NCBI GenBank assembly: GCA_021292105.1 | Contig: CM037870.1 | Coordinates: forward strand, 16,857,087-16,921,086 | Origin: Anadara kagoshimensis | Lineage: Eukaryota; Mollusca; Bivalvia; Arcoida; Arcidae | Direction: 5' to 3' | Length of the DNA stretch: 64,000 nt | Shown here: positions 52,406 through 63,121 of the stretch, piece by piece | Layout: every line of letters starts with the position of its first letter | Numbering within the stretch: the first letter of the stretch is position 1 | Made by a program: the position numbers and the translations under genes | Notes under the pieces: generated by a model | What the model was told of the DNA's origin: nothing | The model's input: only the letters and a program-made list of their open reading frames with translations | The model's database searches: none

Positions 52406-53017
52406 TCCTCTAAAACACCATAAGATCAATCTTTTTGCATTCATGAAATGTTACGTATGACCTACTAAGGCCTAAACAATGGGGCCATTTGGCAAAATAA
52501 GGGATAAATAATACCATGGCCCCCTTTGATAATGCACACTACACATGTTGGCTTGGTAAGACTTCCTTTTGTACCCTCCATCCAATAAACAAATGTAAAA
52601 ATTTTGAAAAATTAATTTACGCAGATACATGTATGTTTAAAATGGCTTATTCCATAATTTTTAGGCTTTTTCAGTCAAAATTAAAATTTTAGTTGAGGGT
52701 ACAGATGGACGTCCTTCTAACTAAGGTTACCTGAATTGGGCTTGTGTTGTTCACTCCTGTCACATGATTTGTCTTTCCATCATACAATCACGATTTCACA
52801 ATCAATCAAGGTGTGTATTATATTCACAATACAGGTACAATTAAACCATTACACCTGTGTAATCAGTCAATAATTTGACAAATTGGAGGTAAATTAATTA
52901 CAAATTGATTATTTCCATTCAAACAATTAGAAACTACGGATATTTAAGGTTGCTTTTATTTAATTTGATAAAAACTATGGAAAATTCTGTTAGCAAACCA
53001 GTGATTCCATCAAGAGT
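52406..53017. other. Spacer, nothing recognised
   Basis: Noncoding. Confidence 0.35.
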
Positions 53018-53272
53018 TGGGTTGAGATATGGTGTTTAACGTCCCAGTCAAGAATATTTCACTTATAATATCGAGACGTCGCCAGCTATAGGCGAAGGTG
53101 CGTTGCGCTGACGGCATGATACAGCAGGGTTCTTTAGCATGCCAAGCCCACCATGACACGGGACCTCGTTTATTTTAAGTTCCCATCCGAAAGAACTGTG
53201 ACTTTCATTTCGTAATGCAGAGTGCTTGGCGAAAGAACAGTCACTACCCACTTTCAAGTCTTGGGTCAGACA
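53018..53272 (-). mobile_element. SINE family E lacking its tRNA-like head
   Basis: Identical in order to the other copies from GGTGTTTAACGTCCCAGTCA to TTTCAAGTCTTGGGTCAGAC, then breaks exactly before the tRNA-related part. This is 5' truncation relative to the element's own strand. Confidence 0.85.
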
Positions 53273-53467
53273 AGAGCTTGACTGGTATAATATTCATGCA
53301 AACATGAGATCCTGTATCCAAACCATAATCCCAAAAGCAAATTAAAGATTTTAAAAGCTGGCAAATTAAGAAAAACACACCAGCCAAGTGAGGCCAGGTG
53401 TTCCAGAAGAGTAAGCACCTGACTAGCTAGCTACACCTGTTATCTAATCAGATTTAGACAGGTGATA

Positions 53468-54753
53468 TACCGTAATCCTTCTATGTATTCGGACGAATTT
53501 TAATAATTTCATTTTCAAGTGTCCGGGAACTTAGAGGAAATATGAAAATTATACACTTAAAAAAATGGGGGTGTCCGAATATTTAGAGTTGTCCGATATT
53601 TTGGACCGGATGTCTGATCGTAAGCAAGTCTCGCTGCCCTCCCGGTAATGCAAGACACTATCAACGACGATACGCACATAAATATCATATATAATGTAAA
53701 TTTTCAAATAAAGAATAGGTTAAAATTACCTGTTGTGTTGTTTATTTTACAAAAAAGTTAAATTTGAAGTGTTTGTTGACCAATAATCATGATGTGCAAT
53801 ACACATCGAGGGACGCCATTTTTTTGTAAGTAAATTGCGTGATCTTTGTCAGTAATTCCCAACGTTTAAGGTTCACCGTGATCACACTTCGTCTTCTGTC
53901 ACTATCTACGGTCAAAATTTTAATAGTAAATAATAGTCAAGAATATTTCTCAGTCAAGAAAATTCAATATTTTTGTACGCTAAGAACAAGGACATGTATG
54001 AATGAGGTTCGGTGTGATCAATACAGCTTTTCTTAAAAAATCAAATTTATCACTCGCAGAACAAAATAGTTTACAAATATATTGTTTTAAATCACATTTC
54101 AAACAATTTTCATCTTCAAAAAAAATAAATAAATACATCGTAATGTCTATCTTCCCGTTCTTAGGCAGATGAAAGTATCGGAGGATCGGGAATTCCCATA
54201 GTTGACATGCACTGAATCAGAGGGAATTCCACGAGTATTCTCATCCAATGAAATTCATTGATAACGTCACTTCCTGAAAAAATGTCTTTGATGTTGGATT
54301 TGTGTACCGACAGAACTTCTGGTCTCGTACGATGTTTTGTAGCCAAGAGTTTTAATTTCAATCAACTTTCACTTTCAAAGAAAATTAAAGCACTTAATAC
54401 AGGTATGGCCTCATCGAGCTTACATTAAAAATGTAAATACATCATAAAATACATGTCCTCCAAGTTACAATCATGACTCCCTCACGCAAATACACAACGC
54501 AACAGACGCATAAAAATAACACATTTCAATGTAAATTAACAACAAAACAACATCGTTTCTTCTTGTTTTAATTCAATATTGATTATAAGCAATATGTACC
54601 CCGTGTTCCGGGTGAGTTCCAGCAAAAATCGTGTCCGGATTTAGATGCAAAAAATTGCCGTCCGAAATAAGAGGAAATTTGAAAATTATTGAAATTTCAA
54701 AATTGGGGTGTCCGAAAACATAGAGGGTCCGAATACATAGAAGGATTACGGTA
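53468..54753. mobile_element. Non-autonomous DNA transposon, 1.29 kb, perfect 27-bp TIRs
   Basis: TACCGTAATCCTTCTATGTA then TTCGGAC at 53468-53494 is perfectly inverted at 54727-54753. Subterminal direct repeats of GTCCGAA/GTGTCCG-type motifs and AGAGGAAATTTGAAAATTAT occur at both ends. The interior holds two short frames (plus 53839-54036, minus 54161-54361) without a recognised transposase motif. It is probably an internally deleted or filler-carrying derivative mobilised in trans. A TA next to each end fits a TA target site, but the superfamily is not established. Confidence 0.85.
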
Positions 54754-55190
54754 GGTTTTAAAATTGTAAAAGTTAACTCACCAATACTGTAAATAGAAAA
54801 GCCAAAAAACATTGCTATAAATCTTTTTAGACAGGTAAATTAGTTTTATAATTTTACAGTAAACTCACCAATACAGTTAATAGAATTCTCAAAAACCTCG
54901 CCAGGGACAATTTTCAAATTTTAACTCAAATCTCAATTCTCATCTATGAGCTTCATCCCGATGATGACCATCATCATTAATAAAATAACACAGATGTCTG
55001 GACATCAGATAGCCACTGTCCAAGATCATGAAACTATATCATTGGCTATATGGGGAGTCTCTGGACACACAATATATAATTTATAAATTAAGCCATTGTA
55101 TCGGTCAGTCTGTTGTCCACTTCCTAACAGGTATTAATTATCAATTCACAACATAAACACAGGAATCAATAATAAAACACTTAATATGAG
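54754..55190. other. Spacer, nothing recognised
   Basis: Noncoding. Confidence 0.35.
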
Positions 55191-55426
55191 TGTTACAGGC
55201 CAAACAAAATTGACTTGTCCGCTCGACCTGTAATTTAAATATTTATTTTGGACTAGTTCATTTATGTATAGGGAACACGGGTGTTTATTTTGTCTACCTC
55301 ATGGGAAATATGTATTGTTTATGTCTGTGAATTCTAACACCACCCAGGGGTATTGGGTGGATCATCCTATATGAATATCTGTAATAAAAGGTCAAGCGGA
55401 CAGGTCAAGTTTTTTTGCCTATACAG
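55191..55426. mobile_element. MITE, family H, inverted complete copy
   Basis: AATTGACTTGTCCGCTCGAC at the left and AGGTCAAGCGGACAGGTCAA at the right form the TIR. The interior (ATGTATAGGGAACACGGGTG; GTCTGTGAATTCTAACAC) is the reverse complement of the 14894 and 32956 copies. Confidence 0.8.
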
Positions 55427-55604
55427 TTATCTGGAAATAAATATCAGTATGGAAACCAATACTGGTCAACTGTCCAGTCTGGCGGGCAGTTTATCAATGG
55501 ATAATATCAAGTTTTAGCTTGACCATTATTCAAGATTAAATTCTCAATTATTTAGAACCTGAACACGAAATTAATTAACACTAATGGTATCAAATTTCTG
55601 AGTC
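55427..55604. other. Short spacer
   Basis: Nothing recognised. Confidence 0.3.
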
Positions 55605-55984
55605 AGGTAAATGGAGAGATGTCCAGCATCTATGTTTCCATTCCTGGTAACCAAAATTGTCATTGGCTACTAATTTCTGAGGAATTTAATTAAAAAGTAA
55701 CCCATTTTAATAAATTTGTGAAAAAATACTTTAAAAAGGATAAAAGGTAAATGAAGGCATATGTAGCATCTATGTTTCCATTTCTGGTAGCCAAAATAGC
55801 CGTTGGCTACTAACTTCTGAAGAATTATTTTTAAAAGTAACATATTTCAACAAATTTTTGAAAAAATATTTTAAAAAGGACAGACAAAAGGTAAATGAAG
55901 GCATATGTAGCATCTACATTTTCATTCCCAGTAGCCAAAATTACCAAGCATGCTAATAATTAAATTCTGAGAAATACAAATACA
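55605..55984. repeat. Tandem array, three units of about 140 bp
   Basis: CAGCATCTATGTTTCCATTC then CTGGTAACCAAAATTG, TTGGCTACTAA(T/C)TTCTGA, AAAAGTAAC and GTAAATGAAGGCATATGTAG repeats three times. Confidence 0.8.
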
Positions 55985-56717
55985 TGTACATGAACATGTA
56001 ATTATTAATTCTTCCAAAAAGTATTAAAAAATACATAAACAAGGCACAATAATGGAAATAAGGTTGCTAATGATTTTAAATTCATGGAAACCCGGAGACT
56101 TAATGTTTTCATTCTTCACAAATTCTGCATATTTTTTTTCAAAAAAAACTATGGCAAAATTTTGAAAGCACTGTTTAAATTGCAATTCTTGCACAATTGG
56201 TGACCCATCATTTTTTGGCATATATAAAACTGTAATAGTTGAAACAAAACAAAAAAAAGTTAATAAATCGTTAAAAGATTATCATATGAGTTAATTAAAA
56301 GCTCAGTACATGTATAAATGCTATTGATTGACAGATGTCAGCCATAGTACCATTTCATTTTTATTACTATTTCTAAAATTTTACATATTTTCTTAAAAAT
56401 GTGTACTAAAGTTTAAAAATAGGAAAATATTTCTATTATTAATGGATCTTAAAAAAATATTTTAGGTAAATTTAAATAATCTGTCCAGATGTGATGTGTA
56501 TAATGTGTTACCTGTGCAAATATGAGCATCAATACATGTCATTATTTCAATCAATATTTGCTTTTGATCTGTGATTGCATTTAGTCTTACCTTGAAAACG
56601 CCATTGATAATTAAATTGACCTTGACTCAAGTGCAAGGTAATTTATTCTCCATCTTCCATATTGAAGGGACCTTTCAAAACTATTGCATATCACTTCAGA
56701 CACCTATTATTGGTTGC
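55985..56717. other. Spacer, nothing recognised
   Basis: AT-rich noncoding sequence. Confidence 0.35.
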
Positions 56718-56767
56718 ATCTCAATATAAGTGAAATATTCTTGACTGGTATATAAACCACATTCAAT
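56718..56767 (+). mobile_element. SINE family E, tail fragment
   Basis: CTCAATATAAGTGAAATATT then CTTGACTGGTATATAAACCA CATTCAATCA. Confidence 0.55.
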
Positions 56768-57070
56768 CATGTATGATTTTTGGATAAATGTTTAGGTCAA
56801 GTTTCACTCTCATATCACTTTAAAATTTTAAAAAAAAAATCTTTTTTATCCCCACCATATTAAATTCATAAAATTATATGTAAAAAAAATCTATTTTAAG
56901 CTTTTCAGTCAAAATTAAAATTAAAATGGAGTTTGCAAAGGAAAAAGTTTCTAGTGTTCACTTCTGTCACATGGTTTGTGAAAGAATAGAAATTCCCCAA
57001 TTGTTTGGTGATCAATCCTGCTACTTAATTCCATTGCTCTATTACCCTATCCAAGCGATTCTCAAACCAG
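56768..57070. other. Spacer, nothing recognised
   Basis: Noncoding. Confidence 0.35.
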
Positions 57071-57450
57071 AACAAGGCCGTGGTGGCCTAATGGATAAGA
57101 CGTCAGTCTTCAAATCCAGGGTCTCTCACCACTGTGAGTTCGAGTCCCGCTCGGACCACATGTGGGAAAGTGAATTTTCCTTGCCCTTGGCCTTTACTGA
57201 TTCACCTGGTATCAGTATAATGGACTGGGGGAGTGGTACGCTTGTCTGCGGCGTACTGACTCTGTGAGCTAGCATGTTAAAGTCGCCCTGAGTGCGCGCT
57301 AGTACAAGGCAGACCATACAACACACTCGCACTTCACATGCATACACCAAATTGTTCATAGATTAATCCATAGAGATTAATAAAAAAAAGTTCTTGTCTC
57401 GAATAGCTGAAAAATTGCTGATGCGACGTTAAGCAACAGTCAACCAACCA
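57071..57450 (+). mobile_element. SINE family G, full-length
   Basis: tRNA-like head GGCCGTGGTGGCCTAATGGA (A-box) and GAGTTCGAGTCCCGC (B-box). The body holds GTATCAGTATAATGGACTGG, GGCGTACTGACTCTGTGAGC and GAGTGCGCGCTAGTACAAGG. The 3' end is GATGCGACGTTAAGCAACAG then TCAACCAACC, a recognisable SINE terminus. A related body follows the 21-bp minisatellite at 22143. Confidence 0.85.
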
Positions 57451-57819
57451 TCAAACCAGAACAATATTTTGTAAACTTTATTATTTATGTTTATATGACT
57501 ACCAGTGTGTATAATTCATATACATGTACTATTGCTTATATTCAACATTTTATATCTAACAATTGTACCTGGCTTTATAATAATATTTTCTTTGATTTGG
57601 CCATTTAGTTTTGAATTTTACAGTTGCTAAGGAAACAGGTTAATATAAGCCATTCTGGCTTGTTCCTGGATCCTTTTCTATACATGTATTTCTATATGTT
57701 TGTATATTGAATTACGTTGTATATATTGTTTTTTGAGAGTAAAATATTGTTTAAACAAATGCTCTATAAAATGATCCCTCACACTTATGACTACATAAAC
57801 ATAATACAAGTTATTTTAT
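57451..57819. other. Spacer, nothing recognised
   Basis: Noncoding. Confidence 0.35.
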
Positions 57820-58150
57820 TTAAGATACAAATGTTACAAGCTTCATTTTTTTAATTTTCCATATCCACCCACATATGACCTACAAGACACAAATTCTCAA
57901 TCACCATGAATAGTTATGACTCCAGAAAAACTAAATACTTATATACAAATGTTACAAGCTTTATTTTTTTTCCATATTCAGCCACATGTGACCGATGAGG
58001 CACTAAATAAAAACACATTTTAAGATACATTTCATCAATAAAATTATACCAATATATTACTTATGTATATACAAATGTTAAGAGCTTCATTTTTTAAATT
58101 TCCAAATCAAACCATATTTCATCAATAAAATAATATCAATAAATTACTTA
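57820..58150. repeat. Tandem array, three units of about 120 bp
   Basis: ATACAAATGTTACAAGCTTC then ATTTTTTTAATTTTCCATAT at about 57829, 57945 and 58070, each followed by CCACA(T)ATG(T)GACC or a diverged form. Confidence 0.7.
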
Positions 58151-58197
58151 AAACATATGAAGATTTTGAAACTTTGAATATGTTTTAAATTGCAATT

Positions 58198-58479
58198 ACA
58201 GTCCAACCTGCCTTAAAGGCCATCTCTATATAAGGTTCACTTGCTTATAAAGGCCACCTCTATATAAGGGTCACCTGCTTATAAAGGTAACCTCTATATA
58301 AGGGTCACCTGCTTAAAGACCACCTCTATATAAGGGCAACCTGCTTATAAAGGCCAGTAGAATTCTATCCTAACTGTTCTTTATTCATATTATTTGAACC
58401 TGTATATAAAGGCCACCTGCTCATAAGGGTTATTTAAACTGGTTCCCTTGGGTGGTTTTTATAGACAGGTTTGACTATA
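58198..58479. mobile_element. MITE, family A, long copy with expanded internal unit
   Basis: Left ACAGTCCAACCTGCCTTAAA, right ATAGACAGGTTTGACTAT. The left arm has three to four direct repeats of CCACCTCTATATAAGGGTCA and CCTGCTTATAAAGG, so the arm has grown by unit duplication. Confidence 0.85.
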
Positions 58480-58813
58480 CAACATTCTCAGTGCATGATT
58501 AATAAGAGGGTGTAACACCTGCTAATTTCCTGCTTCTGTTTCCAGGTAACTTTTACTTGGTTTTTAGTAGTTTAATTACAGATTTTTGTCGTTTTTGTAT
58601 CGTTAAGTGTAATAACGAGCAATTAACAAGTAATTAGTGTTTTAAATACTATACTGGTAATGTATGTCTACAGTATGTCTTGTACAGTTTTTAAAAATAT
58701 AAAACACATACAGAAAATATGTTAAAGTCCTCTCTCTCTCTCTCTCTCTCCATATATATAACTATCACATGTAAATTAACACACTATTTTAAGCTTTATA
58801 TTTCAACTAAAAA
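58480..58813. other. Spacer with a (TC)n microsatellite
   Basis: CTCTCTCTCTCTCTCTCTC at about 58729-58750. Otherwise nothing. Confidence 0.45.
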
Positions 58814-58894
58814 GAACCTCTATATAATGACCACCTGTCTACAATATCCATGTCTTAGGCCCTGTGGGTGGTCTTTATATACAGGTTTTACTGC
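58814..58894. mobile_element. MITE family A, short internal-deletion copy
   Basis: GAACCTCTATATAATGACCA, CCTGTCTACAATATCCATG, then GTGGTCTTTATATACAGGTT TTACTG. The left terminus is degraded. Confidence 0.6.
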
Positions 58895-59325
58895 ATATTT
58901 ATTGAAATTCAGGGGAAGTGTTCAAGGAAATCCAACAGAAGCTAATTATTTCAGATTGACATAAATAAGAAAGCACTCAACATAAAGATTTATATGGATG
59001 CTATATTTTATTTACTTTTTAAAATTATTTTAATTACTTTTTTAATTTAAGACAAAAGCTGCAAGAACCTCCACAGCAATTAATTTGTGAAATTCAGACT
59101 ATGCTGCTGCAAAGTATCTAAACATTGAAAACAAGCAATACAGAGTTATTTCCCTTATATCAGCATAGGCAGATAAATCTAGGAAACATTTATTTACCAA
59201 TGCTTTAACGTTAAATTTGTTTGTTTAAAATAACTACTACTAGATAAAAGTAGTTTTCCCTAGGAAAAAATGACTGAAATTTCCCAATGTGTCCACTAAA
59301 ATTCCCTAAAACAACAGTGATGCAC
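58895..59325. other. Spacer, nothing recognised
   Basis: Noncoding. Confidence 0.35.
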
Positions 59326-59674
59326 TGAGTGAGTGAGTGAGTAATGGTGTTTAATGTCCCAGTCAAGAATATTTCACTTATATCGAGACGTCGCCAGCTA
59401 TAGGCGAAGGTGCAGAAATTTTGCCTATGCGTTGCGCTGATGGCATTATACAGCAGGGTTCTTTAGCGTGCCAAGCCCACCGTGACACGGGACCTCGTTT
59501 ATTTTAAGTTCCCATCCGAAAGAACCGTGACTTTCATTTCGTAATGCCGAGTGCTTGACGAAAGAACAGTCACTACTCACTTTCAAGTCTTGGGTCAGAC
59601 GCGGCCGGGGATCGAACCCACAACCTTCCACTTACGGAGCAGGCACTCTACCAACTGAGCTACCACAGTGGTGT
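59326..59674 (-). mobile_element. SINE family E, full-length, little diverged
   Basis: (GTGA)n tail, GTAATGGTGTTTAATGTCCC, GACGTCGCCAGCTATAGGCG, CGTTGCGCTGATGGCATTAT, GGCCGGGGATCGAACCCACA and ACCAACTGAGCTACCACAGT. With 51560 it is the best consensus copy. Confidence 0.9.
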
Positions 59675-59962
59675 GATGCACTGAAAAAAGACAGAAGGTA
59701 GTTTTCAAAAATGTAACAAAATCTGAAAGAATTGGCCAGTTTGCACACTATATAATTCATATAGATTTTCATAATCTAATTACAGTACAAATCAAAATGA
59801 TTGTAAATGAAACATAAATATTCTAACTAGCAATAAATATAACATTTGCAAGATATCTGTTAGTATTTCTATACTCCATAAATAATTAATTTGATAAATT
59901 TGATAAATCCATTAGAACTGTATATCAAACACAAAAAATGACTTCAAACCTCAATGACACAA
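59675..59962. other. Spacer
   Basis: Noncoding AT-rich sequence. Confidence 0.3.
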
Positions 59963-60236
59963 ATGGTTGTGAGTTTGAACCCCAGCTGGGTCTGACCAAG
60001 ACTTGAAAAAAGTAGTGACTGTTTTTTTGCTAAGCCCTCTGCATTTATAATAAAGTCACAAGATACTTTGGAAGATTCCTTAAAAATCTGTGTCACGGCT
60101 GGCATGGCACATTAAAGAACCCTCCCTTCACATTGCTCACACATTGCAAAGGTAAAAACTTCTACCACTTCTCTTATAGCTAGTGTTGTGTAGATATAAG
60201 TGAAATATTCTGGAATGGGACATAAAACTACATTCA
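59963..60236 (+). mobile_element. SINE family E, plus orientation, A-box lost
   Basis: Begins in the B-box half (GAGTTTGAACCCCAGCTGGG), then TCTGACCAAGACTTGAAAAA, GTCACGGCTGGCATGGCACA, TAAAGAACCCTCC, and tail GGGACATAAAACTACATTCA. Confidence 0.75.
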
Positions 60237-60934
60237 ATCAATACACTCACTGCTGTAAAATATGGAGGAAATATTCAGAGGAATATTTACAGACTGACCA
60301 ATCAAGTTTATTAATTTGTCCAGATTGGTAAATCTTAGTGTGCAAGGTTGCCATTTAGGTACTTTTTTATTGTTAAGTGTTTGATTTTGGTACAATTTCC
60401 ATACAAAAAAATCTGAATTTTTAGATATTTACGATGCAAGATAATTCATATGAAATTTTTACTTGACCAAAATGCATTTCCTTTCAAGCTTTTAGAAAAA
60501 ATAGGATTGGTGGGTAAGCATTTTTTTTTAATTTTTACATTCAATTTAATCATATGAGACAAGGATGCCAATTTTAACGACTGTCAAAATATTGTCGTTA
60601 AAACTTTAGGGTAGGCATAATTATTTCTGTGGCTTTATGAGTCAATTCACACAAAATTTATAAACATGCTGTCAGGCCTCTCGTGATGATGTCGACAATA
60701 TCTAAAAAAAAAGTCCTTTCTTGTAGCCCCTCTCAAAATTATAACTTTGCATGATCCCGTTCATGCACAAAATCATCTATGATAAGAAAAGAATTCATAA
60801 CATATGTATTTCACGATGATGACTTCACCTGTTCAATCATCAAAATGCTATCAGAAATCGACCGACATCTTGTCTCTAGATCCTCATTTGTATGCAAAAA
60901 TGTTGGTTAAGTGCACTCTTGATCTTTTACTCAC
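60237..60934. other. Spacer, low-copy
   Basis: No repeat family recognised. If a minus-strand leader exon ends at 60935, this is the start of its intron. Confidence 0.35.
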
Positions 60935-61110
60935 CTGGCTTTACGATGTTTTCACCCCGTGGTTTCCATCGAACAACTCATCGATGTTTACAAACATGAC
61001 CTCCTGTCACCACCAAAGAGCCATGCTCACTCAACGTGAAACGGAAGTACAGGTCAACAGCCAATAGAAACTCCCGTTACAAACCATTGCAAATATTCAC
61101 GGGCGGTAAC
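60935..61110 (-). promoter_or_regulatory. Candidate minus-strand promoter and leader exon
   Basis: AAAGCCAG|GTGAGT on the minus strand at 60935/60934 is a consensus donor. Upstream, an inverted CCAAT box (AGCCAATAG on the plus strand, about 61059-61067) and an ETS-type CGGAAGT (about 61042) sit about 100-130 bases from it, in a CpG-containing, repeat-free stretch. The short minus-strand frame from ATGTTTGTAAACATCGATG stops just before the donor, so any exon here is probably noncoding. Confidence 0.35.
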
Positions 61111-61379
61111 ACAACTCGCTTTTAGTAAAACCATGCTCCACAGATGTTCTTATTTTGAAACGACAAAATAATGAGATCTCAACTTCCAAAATGCTGAATA
61201 ATATTTGAAACCTAGACAATATTAAAAAGATGCGCGTTATTTTACCAAACAATGACCCTAAAACCTGGCGTGTACAGCAAAACCTACTTATAGAAAAATA
61301 TCTCAATAACGTCCCTCGATGACCTATCATGTTTAATGAAACTTCCTTGTTTAATGACGATAAACTGGGCCCTGGGATA

Positions 61380-61545
61380 TACAGTAAAACCTCTTTATGA
61401 TGCCCTCGATAAAGCTGCGACCTCCCTTATCACCATATCGAAATCTTTCTTTTTTTTCCTATAAGTTTTCCCACTTTAATGCCAAAACCTTTTATAATGC
61501 CAAAAATTTAACTGAACAAATGATGGCGATGAATCAAGGTTTTAG
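61380..61545. mobile_element. MITE, family B, right end lost
   Basis: ACAGTAAAACCTCTTTATGA at the left; GCCAAAAATTTAACTGAACA and AATGATGGCGATGAATCAAG inside match 12784-13003. Confidence 0.6.
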
Positions 61546-61632
61546 TAAATATGCTATTCATAATAGATGAGTTCGAATCAACTCGGCCATATAGCCAAAG
61601 TTATCGGGGTTTTTTTCAGTTCGGAAATTGTG

Positions 61633-61735
61633 GTTTTTTTGGCACTCTGGTATTCTTTACCATTCTAGAACCAACAGTCTCGATATAAATGAAAGAATCT
61701 TGACTGGGGATTAAACGTCATTACTCTACCCCACT
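61633..61735 (+). mobile_element. SINE family F, 3' part
   Basis: TTTTGGCACTCTGGTATTCT, TTACCATTCTAGAACCAACA, GTCTCGATATAAATGAAAGA, ATCTTGACTGGGGATTAAAC and GTCATTACTCTACCCC. Confidence 0.7.
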
Positions 61736-62002
61736 CACGATGTACATATTTTTAAATATGTTCGATCGATACATATGCAAGGGAAGGAGGAGTGTTAGTA
61801 AATCCGGAACCACCCACCTCCATACAGCATTTAAATAACAATCAAACAAATCGGTTTACGATTGTTATGCAACCATCGGGCAGACCTTGACTTATTTCCA
61901 TCAGAGCAGAATTTGTTTTGTGCATTTGTGCAGTAAAATAAATACCAATTATTTACCATTTTATGCATAGTTTGTTGAAGAAATCTATAATATTTGGCAG
62001 CA
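61736..62002. other. Spacer
   Basis: Nothing recognised. Confidence 0.3.
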
Positions 62003-62214
62003 TACTGTACCGTCCTGCCGAAAGTTTAACACTAAGCTAACGAATTATTGCAGCTCATTCAGGCTCCTCGCTAACAATATCTCGACAGCTGACAGCCATC
62101 TATATATCTGTAGCTTTTCGGATACAAATTAACTGTCCATATCACGGCCAAGCAGCCGGACTTCGGCTTTTTCCCGTTACCTAAGTGTTAAACTTTCGAC
62201 AGGTCTGTGCCGTA
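62003..62214. mobile_element. MITE, family C, second copy
   Basis: Left CCTGCCGAAAGTTTAACACT then AAGCTAAC, right TAAGTGTTAAACTTTCGACA then GGTCTGTGCCGTA. TIRs match 2271-2497. The interior is different and richer in GC. Confidence 0.8.
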
Positions 62215-62504
62215 GGTTCGTTTAGAAAGCGATCTATACACCTGCATAAACGGAATGTTTACCGCGTTGTAGTCGCATTATTGATTGATTGACAGAATGC
62301 GTCATTCTTTCAAGCCGTTCATTTGAATTCCTTCAAAATGACACGTTCATAGGCTTAGTATAATTACAGAAACGATCTTCCGAAGGATGTGGATTCAATT
62401 TTTCTTCATTTTCAAAATACCTGTCCATTTAATATAAGGAACGGGTTTTTCTGAGACATATTCCATTGACTCAATTTTAGCAAAATATGCTAATGAGACC
62501 ATTT
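62215..62504. other. Spacer
   Basis: Nothing recognised. Confidence 0.3.
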
Positions 62505-62640
62505 GTTTTTAAATGCCGCGTGCTTGGCGATAGAAAAATCACTACCTTTTTTCAAGTATCGGTCATTACTGACCGAGGTTCGAATCCTTATCACCCAAAT
62601 ACAAAGGCAGAACTCTGACAACTGAGCTATTATAGTTGTG
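62505..62640 (-). mobile_element. SINE family E, head fragment, diverged
   Basis: GCGTGCTTGGCGATAGAAAA, ACCGAGGTTCGAATCCTTAT (B-box on the opposite strand) and ACAACTGAGCTATTATAGTT (A-box on the opposite strand). Confidence 0.7.
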
Positions 62641-62738
62641 TCATGTGCTACTTTTGACTTTTATGGTTTAATACAATTGTCATGTGCTACTTTTCTTTTG
62701 AATGTATTGTTTCATAAAAATTCAAAAGTAGCACATGA
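62641..62738. repeat. Hairpin element (arms TCATGTGCTACTTTTGA)
   Basis: TCATGTGCTACTTTTGACTT at 62641 pairs with CAAAAGTAGCACATGA ending at 62738. A second direct copy of the left arm is at 62680. The right arm recurs identically at 6982-7007. Confidence 0.7.
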
Positions 62739-62780
62739 TCGTTGTATCAACTTGTGTGTTTATGATATGGAAATACTTAC

Positions 62781-62835
62781 CAAAATGCTTCCTCTTTCCG
62801 GCTGGAGAAGTTCGATTAATAGACAATTCAGACAT
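62781..62835 (-). CDS. Candidate alternative first coding exon of the LIM-domain gene
   Basis: Minus-strand frame with ATG at 62835 in context CCAATGT, 18 codons (MSELSINRTSPAGKRKHF) plus one base, then donor TTTTG|GTAAGTATT at 62780, a strong consensus. The phase (one leftover base, G) fits the acceptor of exon 7865-8219, giving a Gly codon and an open join ...KRKHF-G-NIYDPK. It does not fit the 13230-13503 exon in that exon's own frame, so the two would be mutually exclusive N-termini. The frame is open further upstream to an ATG at 62919, so the start is uncertain. The peptide is short, hydrophilic and basic. It could equally be the first exon of a different gene. Confidence 0.4.
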
Positions 62836-63010
62836 TGGGTCCGATTGTGTCTTCAAACCAGTCCAAGATCTACGAGATTGATGGAAGTTGTGAAAATTCA
62901 AAAGTGCAAAAGCATTCATTGCAGTGTGGTGACATGGGCTGAACTATCTCCCTTATATAAATTAATTTCTGATATTGCTATTATTTTAACCTACTTACAA
63001 TGTACCTAGT

Positions 63011-63121
63011 GTCATATACCTTTTTTTTTAATTTAATCATAAAATACATTCAAAAATAGTATATGACAAAATACCATTTTTTGAATGTATTTTATGACTA
63101 AATTCAAAAAATGGTATATGA
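63011..63121. repeat. Long hairpin, about 45-bp arms
   Basis: CATATACCTTTTTTTTAATT, then TAATCATAAAATACATTCAA AAA, is mirrored by TTTTTTGAATGTATTTTATG then ACTAAATTCAAAAAATGGTA TATGAC with few mismatches. TATATGAC occurs also at the centre. Confidence 0.8.

Noticed and set aside
54161..54361. Transposase fragment in the 1.3-kb TIR element
   Set aside because: The 66-residue frame has no DDE, helix-turn-helix or zinc motif that I can identify.
56926..57267. 113-residue plus-strand frame
   Set aside because: Its second half is the tRNA-like head and body of the family G SINE. The first half has no recognisable domain.
60804..61067. 87-residue plus-strand frame
   Set aside because: No motif, and on the opposite strand the same stretch has better promoter and donor signals.
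62638..63009. 123-residue plus-strand frame
   Set aside because: Starts in a hairpin repeat and runs antisense to the candidate minus-strand exon. No domain recognised.
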